64,000 bases of DNA from Nocardioides limicola (GTDB lineage: Bacteria > Actinomycetota > Actinomycetes > Propionibacteriales > Nocardioidaceae), in the NCBI RefSeq assembly GCF_016827675.1, contig NZ_JAERJA010000004.1, positions 124,001 through 188,000 on the forward strand, in the 5' to 3' direction. Position 1 is the stretch's first letter. Each line of letters begins with the position of its first letter. This document shows positions 44,064 to 52,142 of this stretch, one piece after another. The notes beneath the pieces are model-generated. The model ran no database searches. It saw only the letters and a program-made list of their open reading frames with translations, and had not been told where the DNA came from. The translations under genes were made by a program, and so were the position numbers.

Positions 44064-45706
44064 ACGACTCCACCCGGCTCGCCCGCGACCTCGTCGACGC
44101 CCTGGTCGCTGCCGGGGTGGGTGAGGTGGTGCTCGCTCCCGGCTCCCGGAACGCGCCGCTCGCCTTCGCCGTCCACGCCGCCGCGGTTGCCGGCCGGTTG
44201 CGGCTGCACACCCGGATCGATGAGCGGACCGCCGGCTTCCTGGCCCTAGGGCTGAGCAAGGTGGGATCCCGGGCGGCGGTGATCTGCACCTCGGGCACCG
44301 CTGTGGCCAACCTGCATCCCGCCGTGCTGGAGGCCGCGCATGCGGGGGTGCCGCTGGTAGTGGTCACCGCCGACCGGCCGGCCCGGTTGCGGGGCACCGG
44401 CGCCAACCAGACCACCCAGCAGCCGGAGATCTTCGGCGACGCGGCCCGCTGCCTGGACATCGACGCCGACACCGACCCCACGTCGTACCGCGCCCTGCTC
44501 GGAGCCCCCACCCCCATCCCCATCCCCACCCCCATCCCCATCCCCACCCCCCTCCCCACCCACCTGAACGTCCAGTTCACCCCACCCCTCGCCGAAGTGG
44601 GGTTTGTGGCCGGCCGAGGTGGGGATTGTGGCCGCACCGATGACACCTCGACGGGCCACAAACCCCACCTCGTCGGGCCACAAACCCCCCTTCGTGGGGG
44701 GGTGCGCACGGTGGTGGTGGCTGGGGACGACGCCGGCCCGCCGGCACGAGTGCTGGCCGAGCAGGCCGGCTGGCCACTGCTGGCCGAACCCACCGCCGGC
44801 TGCCGCACCGGTGATCATGCGATCCGCAGCTACCGACTGCTGCTCGCCGGTGACCTCGGTGCCCGGATCGAACGCGTGGTGGTCGCCGGTCACCCCACCC
44901 TCTCCCGCCCGGTCACCGCACTGCTGGAGCGCGCCGACGTCGAGGTGATCTCGCTGCGGCACCGCGGCCGCTGGGCGCAGCGCCCGTTCCCCATCGCCGG
45001 TGAGTACGACGCGCTCGTCGCCGACCCGGGCGACCCCGACTGGCTGCACGAATGGCAGCAGGCCGACCGGCACACCAGCGCCGCCCTGGACCGGCTGCTC
45101 GGCGCCGAACCCGACCTCACCCCGCACCAGGTCGCCGGCGCGGTCGCGGCCGCGGTGCCCCCCGGCGGACTGCTCTTCGTCGGCGCCTCGAGCCCGATCC
45201 GCGACCTGGACCTGATGGCACGTCCCTACCCGGTCGGTGAGCGCCGCAAGGTGATCGCCAACCGCGGCCTGGCCGGCATCGACGGCACCGTCTCCTCGGC
45301 CATCGGAGCCGCACTCGGCCGCAGGCACGGCAGCCGGAACCTCGCCCTGATGGGCGACGTCACGTTCCTGCACGACGCCAACGCGCTGGTGCTGGGCCCC
45401 GACGAACCCCACCCCGACCTCACGATCGTGGTGGTCAACGACGACGGCGGCTCGATCTTCTCGATGCTGGAGCAGGGGGCGCCGGAGTTCGCCGAGGTCC
45501 ACGAACGGCTCTTCGCGACCCCGCACGGCGTCGACCTCGGTGCGCTCTGCGCGGCCACCCGCACGCCGCACTGGAAGGTCGAGTCGCTGCCCGAGCTCGA
45601 GCAGGCGCTCGCCTCCCCCAACGGTGGTGTGGACGTCGTCGAGGTGCGGGTCCGACGCGACAACCGGCGCGAGCTGGACGCCCGGATCCGGGCACTGGTC
45701 AAGTGA
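44060..45706 (+). CDS. menD: SEPHCHC synthase (MenD) with a repeat-derived linker
   Basis: MenD uses thiamine diphosphate to join 2-oxoglutarate to isochorismate, the first committed step of menaquinone synthesis. The 548-residue protein has LAPGSRNAPLAFA near 25-37, the catalytic Glu in RIDERTAGF and the cofactor motif GDVTFLHDANAL near 435. Total length is normal for the family, and the frame is intact. The linker between domains I and II (about 149-212) is odd: first a Pro-Ile-Pro-Thr tract, then a segment coded by a 100-bp inverted repeat. Overlaps menC (GTGA). Confidence 0.94.
   Translation: MNDSTRLARDLVDALVAAGVGEVVLAPGSRNAPLAFAVHAAAVAGRLRLHTRIDERTAGFLALGLSKVGSRAAVICTSGTAVANLHPAVLEAAHAGVPLVVVTADRPARLRGTGANQTTQQPEIFGDAARCLDIDADTDPTSYRALLGAPTPIPIPTPIPIPTPLPTHLNVQFTPPLAEVGFVAGRGGDCGRTDDTSTGHKPHLVGPQTPLRGGVRTVVVAGDDAGPPARVLAEQAGWPLLAEPTAGCRTGDHAIRSYRLLLAGDLGARIERVVVAGHPTLSRPVTALLERADVEVISLRHRGRWAQRPFPIAGEYDALVADPGDPDWLHEWQQADRHTSAALDRLLGAEPDLTPHQVAGAVAAAVPPGGLLFVGASSPIRDLDLMARPYPVGERRKVIANRGLAGIDGTVSSAIGAALGRRHGSRNLALMGDVTFLHDANALVLGPDEPHPDLTIVVVNDDGGSIFSMLEQGAPEFAEVHERLFATPHGVDLGALCAATRTPHWKVESLPELEQALASPNGGVDVVEVRVRRDNRRELDARIRALVK
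44505..44693. repeat. C-rich tract plus four-unit inverted repeat inside menD
   Basis: 44505-44562 is a run of 6-bp-like units (CCCCAT, CCCCAC) on one strand. 44594-44693 has four 18-bp copies of GARGTGGGGWTTGTGGCC and its variants: two direct (44594-44611, 44616-44633) and two inverted (44654-44671, 44676-44693). Spacing within each pair is 22 bp, so the whole is a large imperfect palindrome. It is in frame and codes for a variable linker. Confidence 0.92.
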
Positions 45707-45719
45707 GGCGAGCCGGAGC

Positions 45720-46202
45720 TCAGTCCGGCCGCACCATCCGGACCTGCCACACGTCCAGCAGGTCGTAGAACTCCCGGTCCCCCTGCGCGACGAACCCGTT
45801 GCGCGCATAGAAGGCACGCGCCCGGGCGTTGCTCTCCAGCACCCACAGGGCGCACGACCCCGGGAACAGGCGACGCTCCAGCAACTCCTGGCCGACACCG
45901 GTGCCCCACCAGGCCCGCCGCACATAGAGGGCGTACAACTCATGCTCGGTGTCGATGTCGCGCGGCCGGCCGACCGCGATGAAGCCGATCGGCTCCCGAT
46001 CCGCGAACGCCAGCAGCCGGCCGGTGCCGTGCTCGATGCTGCGCCGCCAGCCCTCGATCCAGGGCAGCGGGTCAGCCAGCCGCGCCTCCAACAGCCCCGG
46101 ATCGACGTACGGCGCATAGCCCTCGCGCCAGCAGGTCAGGTGCAGTCGGGCACCCGCCTCGGCCTCGGCAAGGGTCGCTTCGCGGTAGGTCACCTCCGGC
46201 AT
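45720..46202 (-). CDS. GNAT family N-acetyltransferase
   Basis: The 160-residue protein starts MPEVTYREATLAEAEAG and has the GNAT acetyl-CoA site LYVRRAWWGTGVGQELLER and the C-terminal SNARARAFYARNGF. Substrate unknown; similar single-domain GNATs acetylate small amines or protein N-termini. ATG 46202 is preferred to the open frame up to 46277. It ends 13 bp after the menD stop, convergent. Confidence 0.88.
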   Translation of the reverse strand: MPEVTYREATLAEAEAGARLHLTCWREGYAPYVDPGLLEARLADPLPWIEGWRRSIEHGTGRLLAFADREPIGFIAVGRPRDIDTEHELYALYVRRAWWGTGVGQELLERRLFPGSCALWVLESNARARAFYARNGFVAQGDREFYDLLDVWQVRMVRPD

Positions 46203-46263
46203 CTCCCCATCGTGTCCGGCGCGCGCCGGGGGCGCCACTCGATTTCCGCCTAGGCTGGCGGGC

Positions 46264-46896
46264 ATGAGGATCACCAAGTTCGGGCATGCCTGCGTGCGCG
46301 TCGAGTACGACGGTCAGGCCCTGGCCATCGACCCGGGCGCCTGGACACAACCCGACGCGGTCGACGGGGTGGCTGCGGTGTTGATCACCCACGAGCACCC
46401 GGACCACTACCACCCCGACCGGTTGCGCCGGGCCGAGGCGCCGATCTTCACCATCGATGCGGTGGCCGCCCGGATCGCGGCCGATGCGCCCGACCTCACC
46501 GAGCGGGTGACCGTGGTCGATCCCGGCGACGAACTCGACCTCGGGTTGCACGTGCAGGTGGTGGGCGAGAAGCACGCGGAGATCCATCCCGACCTGCCGC
46601 ACTTCGACAACTCCGGCTATCTGATCACCGCCGGCGGCACCCGGCTCTTCCACCCCGGTGACGCGCTCACCGTGCCCGACGGGCAGGTGGACGTGCTGTG
46701 CCTGCCGGTCTCCGCGCCGTGGCTCAAGGCCAGCGAGGTCGTCGACTACGCCCGCGCCGCCAACCCCGGACGTGCCCTCGCCATCCATGACCTCGTCTAC
46801 TCCGAGGCAGGGCTCGGCATCGTCGACGGCCACCTGGCGCGGCTGGTGCCCGACCTGGACTACGCGCGGATCGCGGACGGCTCCGACCTGCTCTGA
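46264..46896 (+). CDS. Metallo-beta-lactamase-fold (UlaG-like) hydrolase
   Basis: The 210-residue protein has the zinc-binding HEHPDHYHP motif near residue 42 and a GDALTVPD/IHDLVYSE C-terminal part, of the small UlaG/YtnP-like hydrolases. The substrate is unknown. TAGGCT (46251-46256) lies 7 nt before the ATG, so probably leaderless. Its last 37 bp overlap the 3' end of the convergent monooxygenase gene. Confidence 0.88.
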   Translation: MRITKFGHACVRVEYDGQALAIDPGAWTQPDAVDGVAAVLITHEHPDHYHPDRLRRAEAPIFTIDAVAARIAADAPDLTERVTVVDPGDELDLGLHVQVVGEKHAEIHPDLPHFDNSGYLITAGGTRLFHPGDALTVPDGQVDVLCLPVSAPWLKASEVVDYARAANPGRALAIHDLVYSEAGLGIVDGHLARLVPDLDYARIADGSDLL

Positions 46897-48377
46897 GCCG
46901 GGCTGAACCGATAGGCCGCCAGGTCGAACCGCTGCTGCTCCCGATGGGCCCGCCAACTGGCGGTCGGCCGCAGTAGGGTCGCCTCACCGTGCTGGTTGAA
47001 GTAGTAGCTGCGAGCGGTCGCGCAGTCACCCAGGGTGAACACGGTGTCCTCGACGAGCCGCCGCATCCTGGCGCAGAACTCGTCGTACGCCGTCTCGGTG
47101 ACCTCCACCGTCGGCGCCCCGCGCCGACGCGCCTCACCCAGAACCCGGCTCAGGTGCACCATCTCCGCCTCGATGGTGGTGAAGTAGTTGAGGCCGGTGT
47201 AGCCGAACGGGCTGGCGAGGGAGAAGAAGTTCGGGAACGCCGGGACGGACACTCCCTGGAAGCTGCCGAACCGGTTCTCCCGCCACCACTTGCCCAGGTC
47301 CCGGCCGTCCCGGCCGACCACGGTGATGGCCGGGAAGTTCACGTCCCAGAGGTTGAAGCCGGTGGCCAGCAGCAACGTGTCGATCTGGTGGCGGGTGCCG
47401 GACTCGGTGACGATCGCGTCCGGCTCGACGCGGGCGATCGGGTCCGTCTCGAGCGTGACGTGCGGCTTGGTGAAGGTGCGGAAGTAGGAGTTGGAGAAGG
47501 TCGGCCGCTTGCACCCGAACGAGTAGCCGGGGGTGAGTTGGCGGCGCAGCGCGGGGTCGCGGACCTGCGAGTGCAGGAAGCGCTGGGCGCCGCGCTGCAC
47601 CAGCCGGCTGGCGAAGCCGGCCTGGCGGTGGTGGACCACTCCGAAGATCAGCGACTCCAGCAGCAGGTCGTTGCCTTTGCGCGCCACCTTCTGGGTCAGT
47701 GGCGCGCGGCGGAAGAGGGCGCGCAGCCAGCCGGGCATCTCCATGTCGATCCGCGGCACCACCCAGATCGGGGTGCGCTGGAAGACGGTCAGGCTTTCGG
47801 CCTGGCGGGCCACTTCGGGGATCAACTGCACGGCGGTGGCGCCGGTGCCGATCACCGCTGCCCGGGTGCCGGTCAGGTCGGCGGTCGCGTCCCAGTCGGT
47901 GGAGTGGATCACGGTGCCGGCGAAGGTGTCGATCCCGTCGATGTCCGGCACCCGCGGCTGGGACAGGAAGCCGGTCGCGGCGATCAGGTACGTCGCCGTG
48001 ATTGGCTCACGGTCGGACAGTTCGATCACCCAGCGTTCCTCGGCTTCGTCCCAATGCGCCTCGGTGACCGTGTGCTCGAACCGCATCCGGCGTCGCAGGT
48101 CGTAGCGGTCGGCCACATGGTCGCAGTAGGACTTGAGTTCGGCGCCGGGGGCGAAGAGTCGGGACCAGTCGGGGTTCGGCTCGAAGGAGAAGGAGTAGGA
48201 GAGGCTGGGGATGTCGACGGCCAGCCCGGGATAGCGGTTGACCTGCCAGGTGCCGCCCAGGTCGGGTTCGCGCTCCAGGATCACCCAGTCGTCGATCCCG
48301 GTGCGGTCCAGGCTGATCCCGGCGCCCATTCCGCCGAAACCGGCGCCGATGATGGCTGCCGTGACGTGCTCGGTCAT
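46860..48377 (-). CDS. Flavin-containing Baeyer-Villiger-type monooxygenase
   Basis: The 505-residue protein has an N-terminal FAD site (IIGAGFGGMGAGI, 10-22), the substrate-side WQVNRYPGLAVDIP segment, and the BVMO fingerprint FAGTVIHSTDW (152-162, FxGxxxHxxxW). A second Rossmann GTGATAVQ follows. It inserts oxygen into ketones or oxidises heteroatoms with NADPH; substrate unknown. A TACGTT hexamer (48384-48389, minus strand) lies 6 nt before the ATG. It is an accessory gene placed between menaquinone genes. Confidence 0.9.
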   Translation of the reverse strand: MTEHVTAAIIGAGFGGMGAGISLDRTGIDDWVILEREPDLGGTWQVNRYPGLAVDIPSLSYSFSFEPNPDWSRLFAPGAELKSYCDHVADRYDLRRRMRFEHTVTEAHWDEAEERWVIELSDREPITATYLIAATGFLSQPRVPDIDGIDTFAGTVIHSTDWDATADLTGTRAAVIGTGATAVQLIPEVARQAESLTVFQRTPIWVVPRIDMEMPGWLRALFRRAPLTQKVARKGNDLLLESLIFGVVHHRQAGFASRLVQRGAQRFLHSQVRDPALRRQLTPGYSFGCKRPTFSNSYFRTFTKPHVTLETDPIARVEPDAIVTESGTRHQIDTLLLATGFNLWDVNFPAITVVGRDGRDLGKWWRENRFGSFQGVSVPAFPNFFSLASPFGYTGLNYFTTIEAEMVHLSRVLGEARRRGAPTVEVTETAYDEFCARMRRLVEDTVFTLGDCATARSYYFNQHGEATLLRPTASWRAHREQQRFDLAAYRFSPAQSRSEPSAIRA

Positions 48378-48431
48378 GGGGCCAACGTAACGCAGCCGGG
48401 TCGGCGGAGCAGTGGCTGAGCGTGCCTGGTC

Positions 48432-49688
48432 TCAGGTGAGGGAGTCGCGGACCGGGAGGAACTTCGCCTGCGACTCGGCCAGTTCGGCCTCGGGGTCGGA
48501 GTCGGCGACGATGCCGCAGCCGGCGAAGAGGCGGACCTTCGCCCCGGACACCTCGGCCGAGCGCAGCGCGATGCCCCACTCGCCGTCGCCGTCGGCGTCC
48601 ATCCAGCCGACCGGACCGGCGTACCGGCCCCGATCCATGCCTTCGAGTTCGGTGATCAGCGCCAAGGCCGTGGGGGTGGGGGTCCCGCCGACGGCTGCGG
48701 AGGGGTGCAGCGAGGCGGCCAGTTGCAGTGACGAGACCTGCTCGGCGTCATGCACGACCCCGTTGACGTCGGTGGCCAGATGCATCACGTTCGGCAGGTG
48801 CAGCACGAACGGGGCTTCGGGAACGCTCATCGACGAGCAGTGCTGGTCGAGTGCGTCCGCGACCGAGCGGACGGCGTACTCGTGCTCCTCGAGGTCCTTG
48901 GAGGAGCGCGCCAAGGTTGCTGCCAGCGCCAGATCGCGGGTGTCGTCCCCGGTACGCCGGATGGTGCCGGCCAGCACTCGGGAGGTGACCAGGCCGCGTT
49001 CCCGGCGGACCAGCATCTCCGGGGTGGCGCCGAAGAGCCCGTCCACGTGGAAGGTCCAGCACGTCGGGTAGTCGGCGGCGAGCCGGCTCAGTGGCCAGCG
49101 CACGTCGACGGGGGCGGAGGCGGTGGCCACCAGGTCGCGGGCCAGCACCACCTTCTCCAGGTCGCCGGCAGCGATCCGGGAGACCGCCTCGGCCACGACG
49201 AGCATCCAGGCCTCACCGTCGCGGGAACCGTCGGTGAAGACCACGTCAGCCGGTGCGGTGGCCGGGTCGGCCGGGCGCAGGGTGGGGGGCACGATCGCGT
49301 CCCGGCCCACCGTGGTGACCCACGCCTGGTCGCCGCGTCTGCCGATCAGCACTTCCGGGACCACCAGCACGGAGTCGCCGGAGTCCTCAGCGAAGCCGAA
49401 GGAGCCGAAGCAGAGCAGGCCGCTGCCCGGCTGCTGCACCTGGTCCCGGACCACCGCACGCTCGCAGGTCTGGGTCCACCACTGCTGGGCGGCCTCGAAT
49501 CGATCGGCGCCACGGGTGCGGACCTCGGCGGCCACGCCCCAGCCGACCAGGCCCTCGCCGTGGTGCAGCCAGGAGACCGGGCGCTCGGCGGGGAGCAGGT
49601 CCAGCAGCGCGGTCGCCGCGTCCAGCTCCAGTGTCTGGGTACGGACGACGAGCGGGCCCTCGATGGGGTCGGGTCGCGCACTCGTCAT
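48432..49688 (-). CDS. menF: Isochorismate synthase
   Basis: MenF converts chorismate to isochorismate, supplying MenD. The 418-residue chorismate-binding enzyme has [42 protein letters not shown], a [12 protein letters not shown] segment and [11 protein letters not shown] near the C-terminus. Salicylate or siderophore genes are absent nearby, which favours menaquinone use. TAGGCT (49697-49702, minus strand) lies 8 nt before the ATG. Divergent from menG. Confidence 0.94.
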   Translation of the reverse strand: MTSARPDPIEGPLVVRTQTLELDAATALLDLLPAERPVSWLHHGEGLVGWGVAAEVRTRGADRFEAAQQWWTQTCERAVVRDQVQQPGSGLLCFGSFGFAEDSGDSVLVVPEVLIGRRGDQAWVTTVGRDAIVPPTLRPADPATAPADVVFTDGSRDGEAWMLVVAEAVSRIAAGDLEKVVLARDLVATASAPVDVRWPLSRLAADYPTCWTFHVDGLFGATPEMLVRRERGLVTSRVLAGTIRRTGDDTRDLALAATLARSSKDLEEHEYAVRSVADALDQHCSSMSVPEAPFVLHLPNVMHLATDVNGVVHDAEQVSSLQLAASLHPSAAVGGTPTPTALALITELEGMDRGRYAGPVGWMDADGDGEWGIALRSAEVSGAKVRLFAGCGIVADSDPEAELAESQAKFLPVRDSLT

Positions 49689-49696
49689 GACGTGTC

Positions 49697-49739
49697 AGCC
49701 TACGCCGCCGTACCCACCGCTCGGCCTCCGGCATAGGCT
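49697..49739. promoter_or_regulatory. Back-to-back promoters of menF and menG
   Basis: In the 58-bp gap, TAGGCT occurs on the minus strand (49702-49697) for menF and on the plus strand (49734-49739) for menG, each 7-8 nt before its start codon. Both mRNAs should begin at or next to their start codons. Confidence 0.6.
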
Positions 49740-49746
49740 GAATGCC

Positions 49747-50448
49747 GTGCGAGCCCAGCTGGACAAGAAGCCGACCGACGTCGCCGCGATGTTCGATGCC
49801 GTCGCGAAGAGGTACGACCTCACCAACGACGTGCTGTCGCTGGGTCAGGACCGCCGCTGGCGGCACGAGGTGATCAAGGCGGTGGCGCCCCAGCCGGGCG
49901 AGCGGGTGCTCGATCTGGCCGCCGGCACCGGGACCTCCAGCCAGCCGTTCGCCGACGCGGGCGCGACCGTGGTGCCCTGCGACTTCTCCCTCGGCATGCT
50001 CAAGGTCGGCAAGCGCAACCGGCCGCATCTGCCGTTCACGGCGGGCGACGGGACGCGGCTGCCGTTCGCCGACGCCAGCTTCGATGCGGTGACGATCTCG
50101 TTCGGGCTGCGCAACATCGTGGATCCGGTGGCCGGGTTGACCGAGTTGCGCCGGGTCACCCGACCGGGTGGCCGGCTGGTGGTCTGCGAGTTCAGCCACC
50201 CCAGCTGGCCGCCGTTCCGCACTCTGTACGTCGAGTACCTGATGAAGGCGCTGCCCGGGATCGCCCGGACGGTGTCGTCCGCCCCGGACGCCTATGTCTA
50301 TCTGGCCGAGTCGATCCGGGCCTGGCCCGACCAGCAGGGTCTGGCCACGATGATCGGCCGGGCCGGCTGGGGGAGTCACGACTCGCCGGTGGAGTGGAAG
50401 AACCTGTCCAGCGGCATCGTGGCCTTGCACCGCGCTGTCGCGTCCTGA
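49747..50448 (+). CDS. menG: Demethylmenaquinone methyltransferase
   Basis: MenG (UbiE-type) methylates demethylmenaquinone using SAM, the final step of the ring pathway. The 233-residue product has the UbiE signatures [14 protein letters not shown] near residue 15 and [17 protein letters not shown] near 138, and the SAM motif [10 protein letters not shown]. The GTG at 49747 fits the promoter. The frame is open far upstream inside menF antisense and that extension is rejected. Confidence 0.95.
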   Translation: MRAQLDKKPTDVAAMFDAVAKRYDLTNDVLSLGQDRRWRHEVIKAVAPQPGERVLDLAAGTGTSSQPFADAGATVVPCDFSLGMLKVGKRNRPHLPFTAGDGTRLPFADASFDAVTISFGLRNIVDPVAGLTELRRVTRPGGRLVVCEFSHPSWPPFRTLYVEYLMKALPGIARTVSSAPDAYVYLAESIRAWPDQQGLATMIGRAGWGSHDSPVEWKNLSSGIVALHRAVAS

Positions 50449-50463
50449 AAGGAACGAGGAGCC

Positions 50464-50793
50464 ATGACCACTGTTGCCCAGAGCCTGAGGATCGTGCCGG
50501 GGTTCGCGCCCGCTGAGTTCGACCACCTGGCTGCGCTGTTGACGCCCTCGCTGGAGGCGCGGCTGACGCGGTACACCCCGGATCAGGTCGAGATGGAACT
50601 GTCCGTGAAGGACCGGGACACCGACAAGCAGCGGGTGGTGCTCGAGGCCTGGCTCGCCCAGGGTGCACGCACCAAGTTCGTCGCCACCTCGACACGCCCC
50701 GACCTGGACGCCGCCGTACTCGAGGTGCGCGACGACCTGGTCACCCAGATCAACAAGCACCTCACCAAGGCCGAGTCCCGCCGCAAGCGCTGA
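50464..50793 (+). CDS. Small HPF/RaiA-like protein
   Basis: The 109-residue protein has a beta-alpha-beta-beta-beta-alpha pattern with QVEMELSVKDRDTDKQRVVLE and DLDAAVLEVRDDLVTQINKH, resembling ribosome hibernation factors (HPF/RaiA). It lacks the long linker and dimerisation domain of long HPF. The similarity is to pattern rather than clear motifs, so ribosome binding is a hypothesis. It has a GAGGAG ribosome-binding site and follows menG by 15 bp, so they are probably co-transcribed. Confidence 0.65.
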   Translation: MTTVAQSLRIVPGFAPAEFDHLAALLTPSLEARLTRYTPDQVEMELSVKDRDTDKQRVVLEAWLAQGARTKFVATSTRPDLDAAVLEVRDDLVTQINKHLTKAESRRKR

Positions 50794-50814
50794 CCCGCCG
50801 GGACCGAGCGGACA

Positions 50815-50900
50815 GAACACCCTGATGTCAGGGTGTTCGGACTGTTGTCAGGGGTTGCAACACCTGACAACAGTCAGCAGTCCCTGACATCAGGGTGTTC
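50815..50900. repeat. 86-bp palindromic dispersed repeat, copy B
   Basis: Same design as 13217-13302: core palindrome 50840-50875 (one mismatch), flanking palindromic arms around CCCTGATGTCAGGG (50820-50833) and CCCTGACATCAGGG (50882-50895), and outer GAAC/GTTC ends. It fills the gap between the convergent HPF-like and FMN reductase genes, where it could also end transcription. Confidence 0.95.
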
Positions 50901-50933
50901 CGCCAGCCCGCTGCCGCTGGTGCGGGGGAGGGG

Positions 50934-51509
50934 TCAGGCGGCGTAGGGGCGGGTCGCCCGGGCGTCGCGGAGGGCGAGCGCCCACCAGCTGAGCTGGTCC
51001 AGCAGTCGGTGCGCGGCCTCGTCCAGGGCTTTGTTGCTGACCAGGGCGCCGTCGGTGTCGACCAGCTCCCAGACCTGCGGGATCGAGACGTTCTCCCGGA
51101 TCGAGGTGGCGTGAAGCTCCGGCAGCACCTGCCGCAGCTGTTCGGTGGCCCGGATCCCGCCACTGCGACCGCCGTAGGAGACGAAGCCGACCGGCTTGGT
51201 CCGCCAGTGGGCGCCGGTCAGGTCGATCGCCTGCTTGAGGGACGCCGGGAAGCTGTGGTTGTACTCCGGGGTGACCACCACGATCCCGTCCGCCTCGTCG
51301 AGTTGGCGCTGTAGCCGGGTCAGGCCCTGGGTGGGTCGACCCCCGAGGACGGCAGGCAGGTCGGCGTCGGCGAGGTCGGCCAGCCAGACGTTGAGCCCGC
51401 CACGGGTCTCGGCCAGTCCGCTGAACCAGTCGGCCACCGCCGGTCCGAGGCGGTGGGGTCGGGTGCTGGCGGTGACGATGAGGATTCGGGGCAACTGTGT
51501 GGGTTCCAT
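50934..51509 (-). CDS. NADPH-dependent FMN reductase family protein, SoxR-controlled
   Basis: The 191-residue flavodoxin-fold protein has the FMN loop ILIVTASTRPHRLGPAVADW near the N-terminus, VVTPEYNHSFPASLKQAID near 77-95 and FVSYGGRSGGIRA near 108-120. Such enzymes reduce FMN, quinones or azo dyes and protect against redox cycling. It is divergent from soxR and has a SoxR-type promoter with a 19-bp spacer, so induction by redox-active compounds is expected. The ATG lies 6 nt past the -10 box. Confidence 0.9.
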   Translation of the reverse strand: MEPTQLPRILIVTASTRPHRLGPAVADWFSGLAETRGGLNVWLADLADADLPAVLGGRPTQGLTRLQRQLDEADGIVVVTPEYNHSFPASLKQAIDLTGAHWRTKPVGFVSYGGRSGGIRATEQLRQVLPELHATSIRENVSIPQVWELVDTDGALVSNKALDEAAHRLLDQLSWWALALRDARATRPYAA

Positions 51510-51515
51510 GACCCC

Positions 51516-51546
51516 AGCCTGCTACTTCAAGTTCACTTGAAGTCAA
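51516..51546 (-). promoter_or_regulatory. SoxR-type promoter and SoxR box
   Basis: On the minus strand, -35 TTGACT (51546-51541) and -10 CAGGCT (51521-51516) are 19 bp apart, the overlong spacer typical of MerR/SoxR-activated promoters. The spacer holds the palindrome ACTTCAAGT-TC-ACTTGAAGT (51524-51543), close to the known SoxR box CCTCAAGTTAACTTGAGG. The same box overlaps the -35 region of soxR, whose -10 is TATTGT (51549-51554). Confidence 0.88.
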
Positions 51547-51560
51547 GCTATTGTCGAGAC

Positions 51561-52001
51561 ATGGCCACGATTCCTCGGGAACTCACCATCGGACAGCTCG
51601 CCGAGCGCAGCGGGGTGAGCACCTCGGCGCTGCGCTTCTACGAGGCCGAGGGACTGATCGGCTCACGTCGTACGACGGGCAACCAGCGCCGCTTCGCACG
51701 CGAGATGCTGCGCCGGGTGGCGTTCATCCGGGTGTCGCAGCACCTGGGCATCCCGCTCGGCCGGATCCGGGAGGCCCTGGGGACGCTGCCCTCGGACCAC
51801 GCCCCGACGCCTGAGGACTGGCGACACCTCGCTGACAGTTGGCGCGACGATCTCGATGCGCGGATCGACCACCTGCAGGCGCTGCGCGACGACCTGGCCG
51901 GCTGTATCGGGTGCGGGTGCCTGTCGCTGACCACCTGTGCGCTGGCCAATCCGGGTGACATTCAGGCGGCCCGCGGGCCCGGTGCCCGGCGCTTCGACTG
52001 A
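51561..52001 (+). CDS. soxR: Redox-sensitive transcriptional activator SoxR
   Basis: The 146-residue MerR-family protein has an N-terminal HTH (LTIGQLAERSGVSTSALRFY) and a C-terminal [2Fe-2S] site CIGCGCLSLTTC (Cys115, 118, 120, 126), the diagnostic CxxCxCx5C of SoxR. Oxidation of the cluster lets the bound protein activate transcription. No soxS is present, as usual outside enterics; the direct target is probably the divergent FMN reductase. The ATG lies 6 nt after TATTGT, so leaderless. Confidence 0.96.
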   Translation: MATIPRELTIGQLAERSGVSTSALRFYEAEGLIGSRRTTGNQRRFAREMLRRVAFIRVSQHLGIPLGRIREALGTLPSDHAPTPEDWRHLADSWRDDLDARIDHLQALRDDLAGCIGCGCLSLTTCALANPGDIQAARGPGARRFD

Positions 52002-52061
52002 GGCTGCCGGGCCCCGGCAGGGCATCCCCCCACCCGGTGAACGGACCGGTCGAGCTCCCCC

Positions 52062-52101
52062 TACACTTGTGTCGCACACCACGTTGTGAAGTTCTTCACA
52101 A
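52062..52101 (+). promoter_or_regulatory. nuo operon promoter with a perfect Rex operator
   Basis: TTGTGAA-GTTC-TTCACAA (52084-52101) matches the Rex consensus TTGTGAA-N4-TTCACAA at all 14 defined bases. TACACT (52062-52067) is a plausible -10, placing the site just downstream of transcription start, where a bound repressor blocks elongation. A clear -35 is not seen. The 141-bp gap 52002-52142 also has a short hairpin right after soxR (CTGCCG/CGGCAG, 52004-52020). Confidence 0.85.
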
Positions 52102-52142
52102 AGGTGCACAAGGCAACGGGAGCGGCCAGGAAGGAGCCTCAG

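Noticed and set aside
44505-44693. menD as a pseudogene broken by an insertion
   Set aside because: The frame is intact, the length is normal and catalytic motifs on both sides are kept.
44246-46117. 623-codon open frame antisense to menD
   Set aside because: It covers menD and part of a GNAT on the wrong strand; composition is typical of a shadow.
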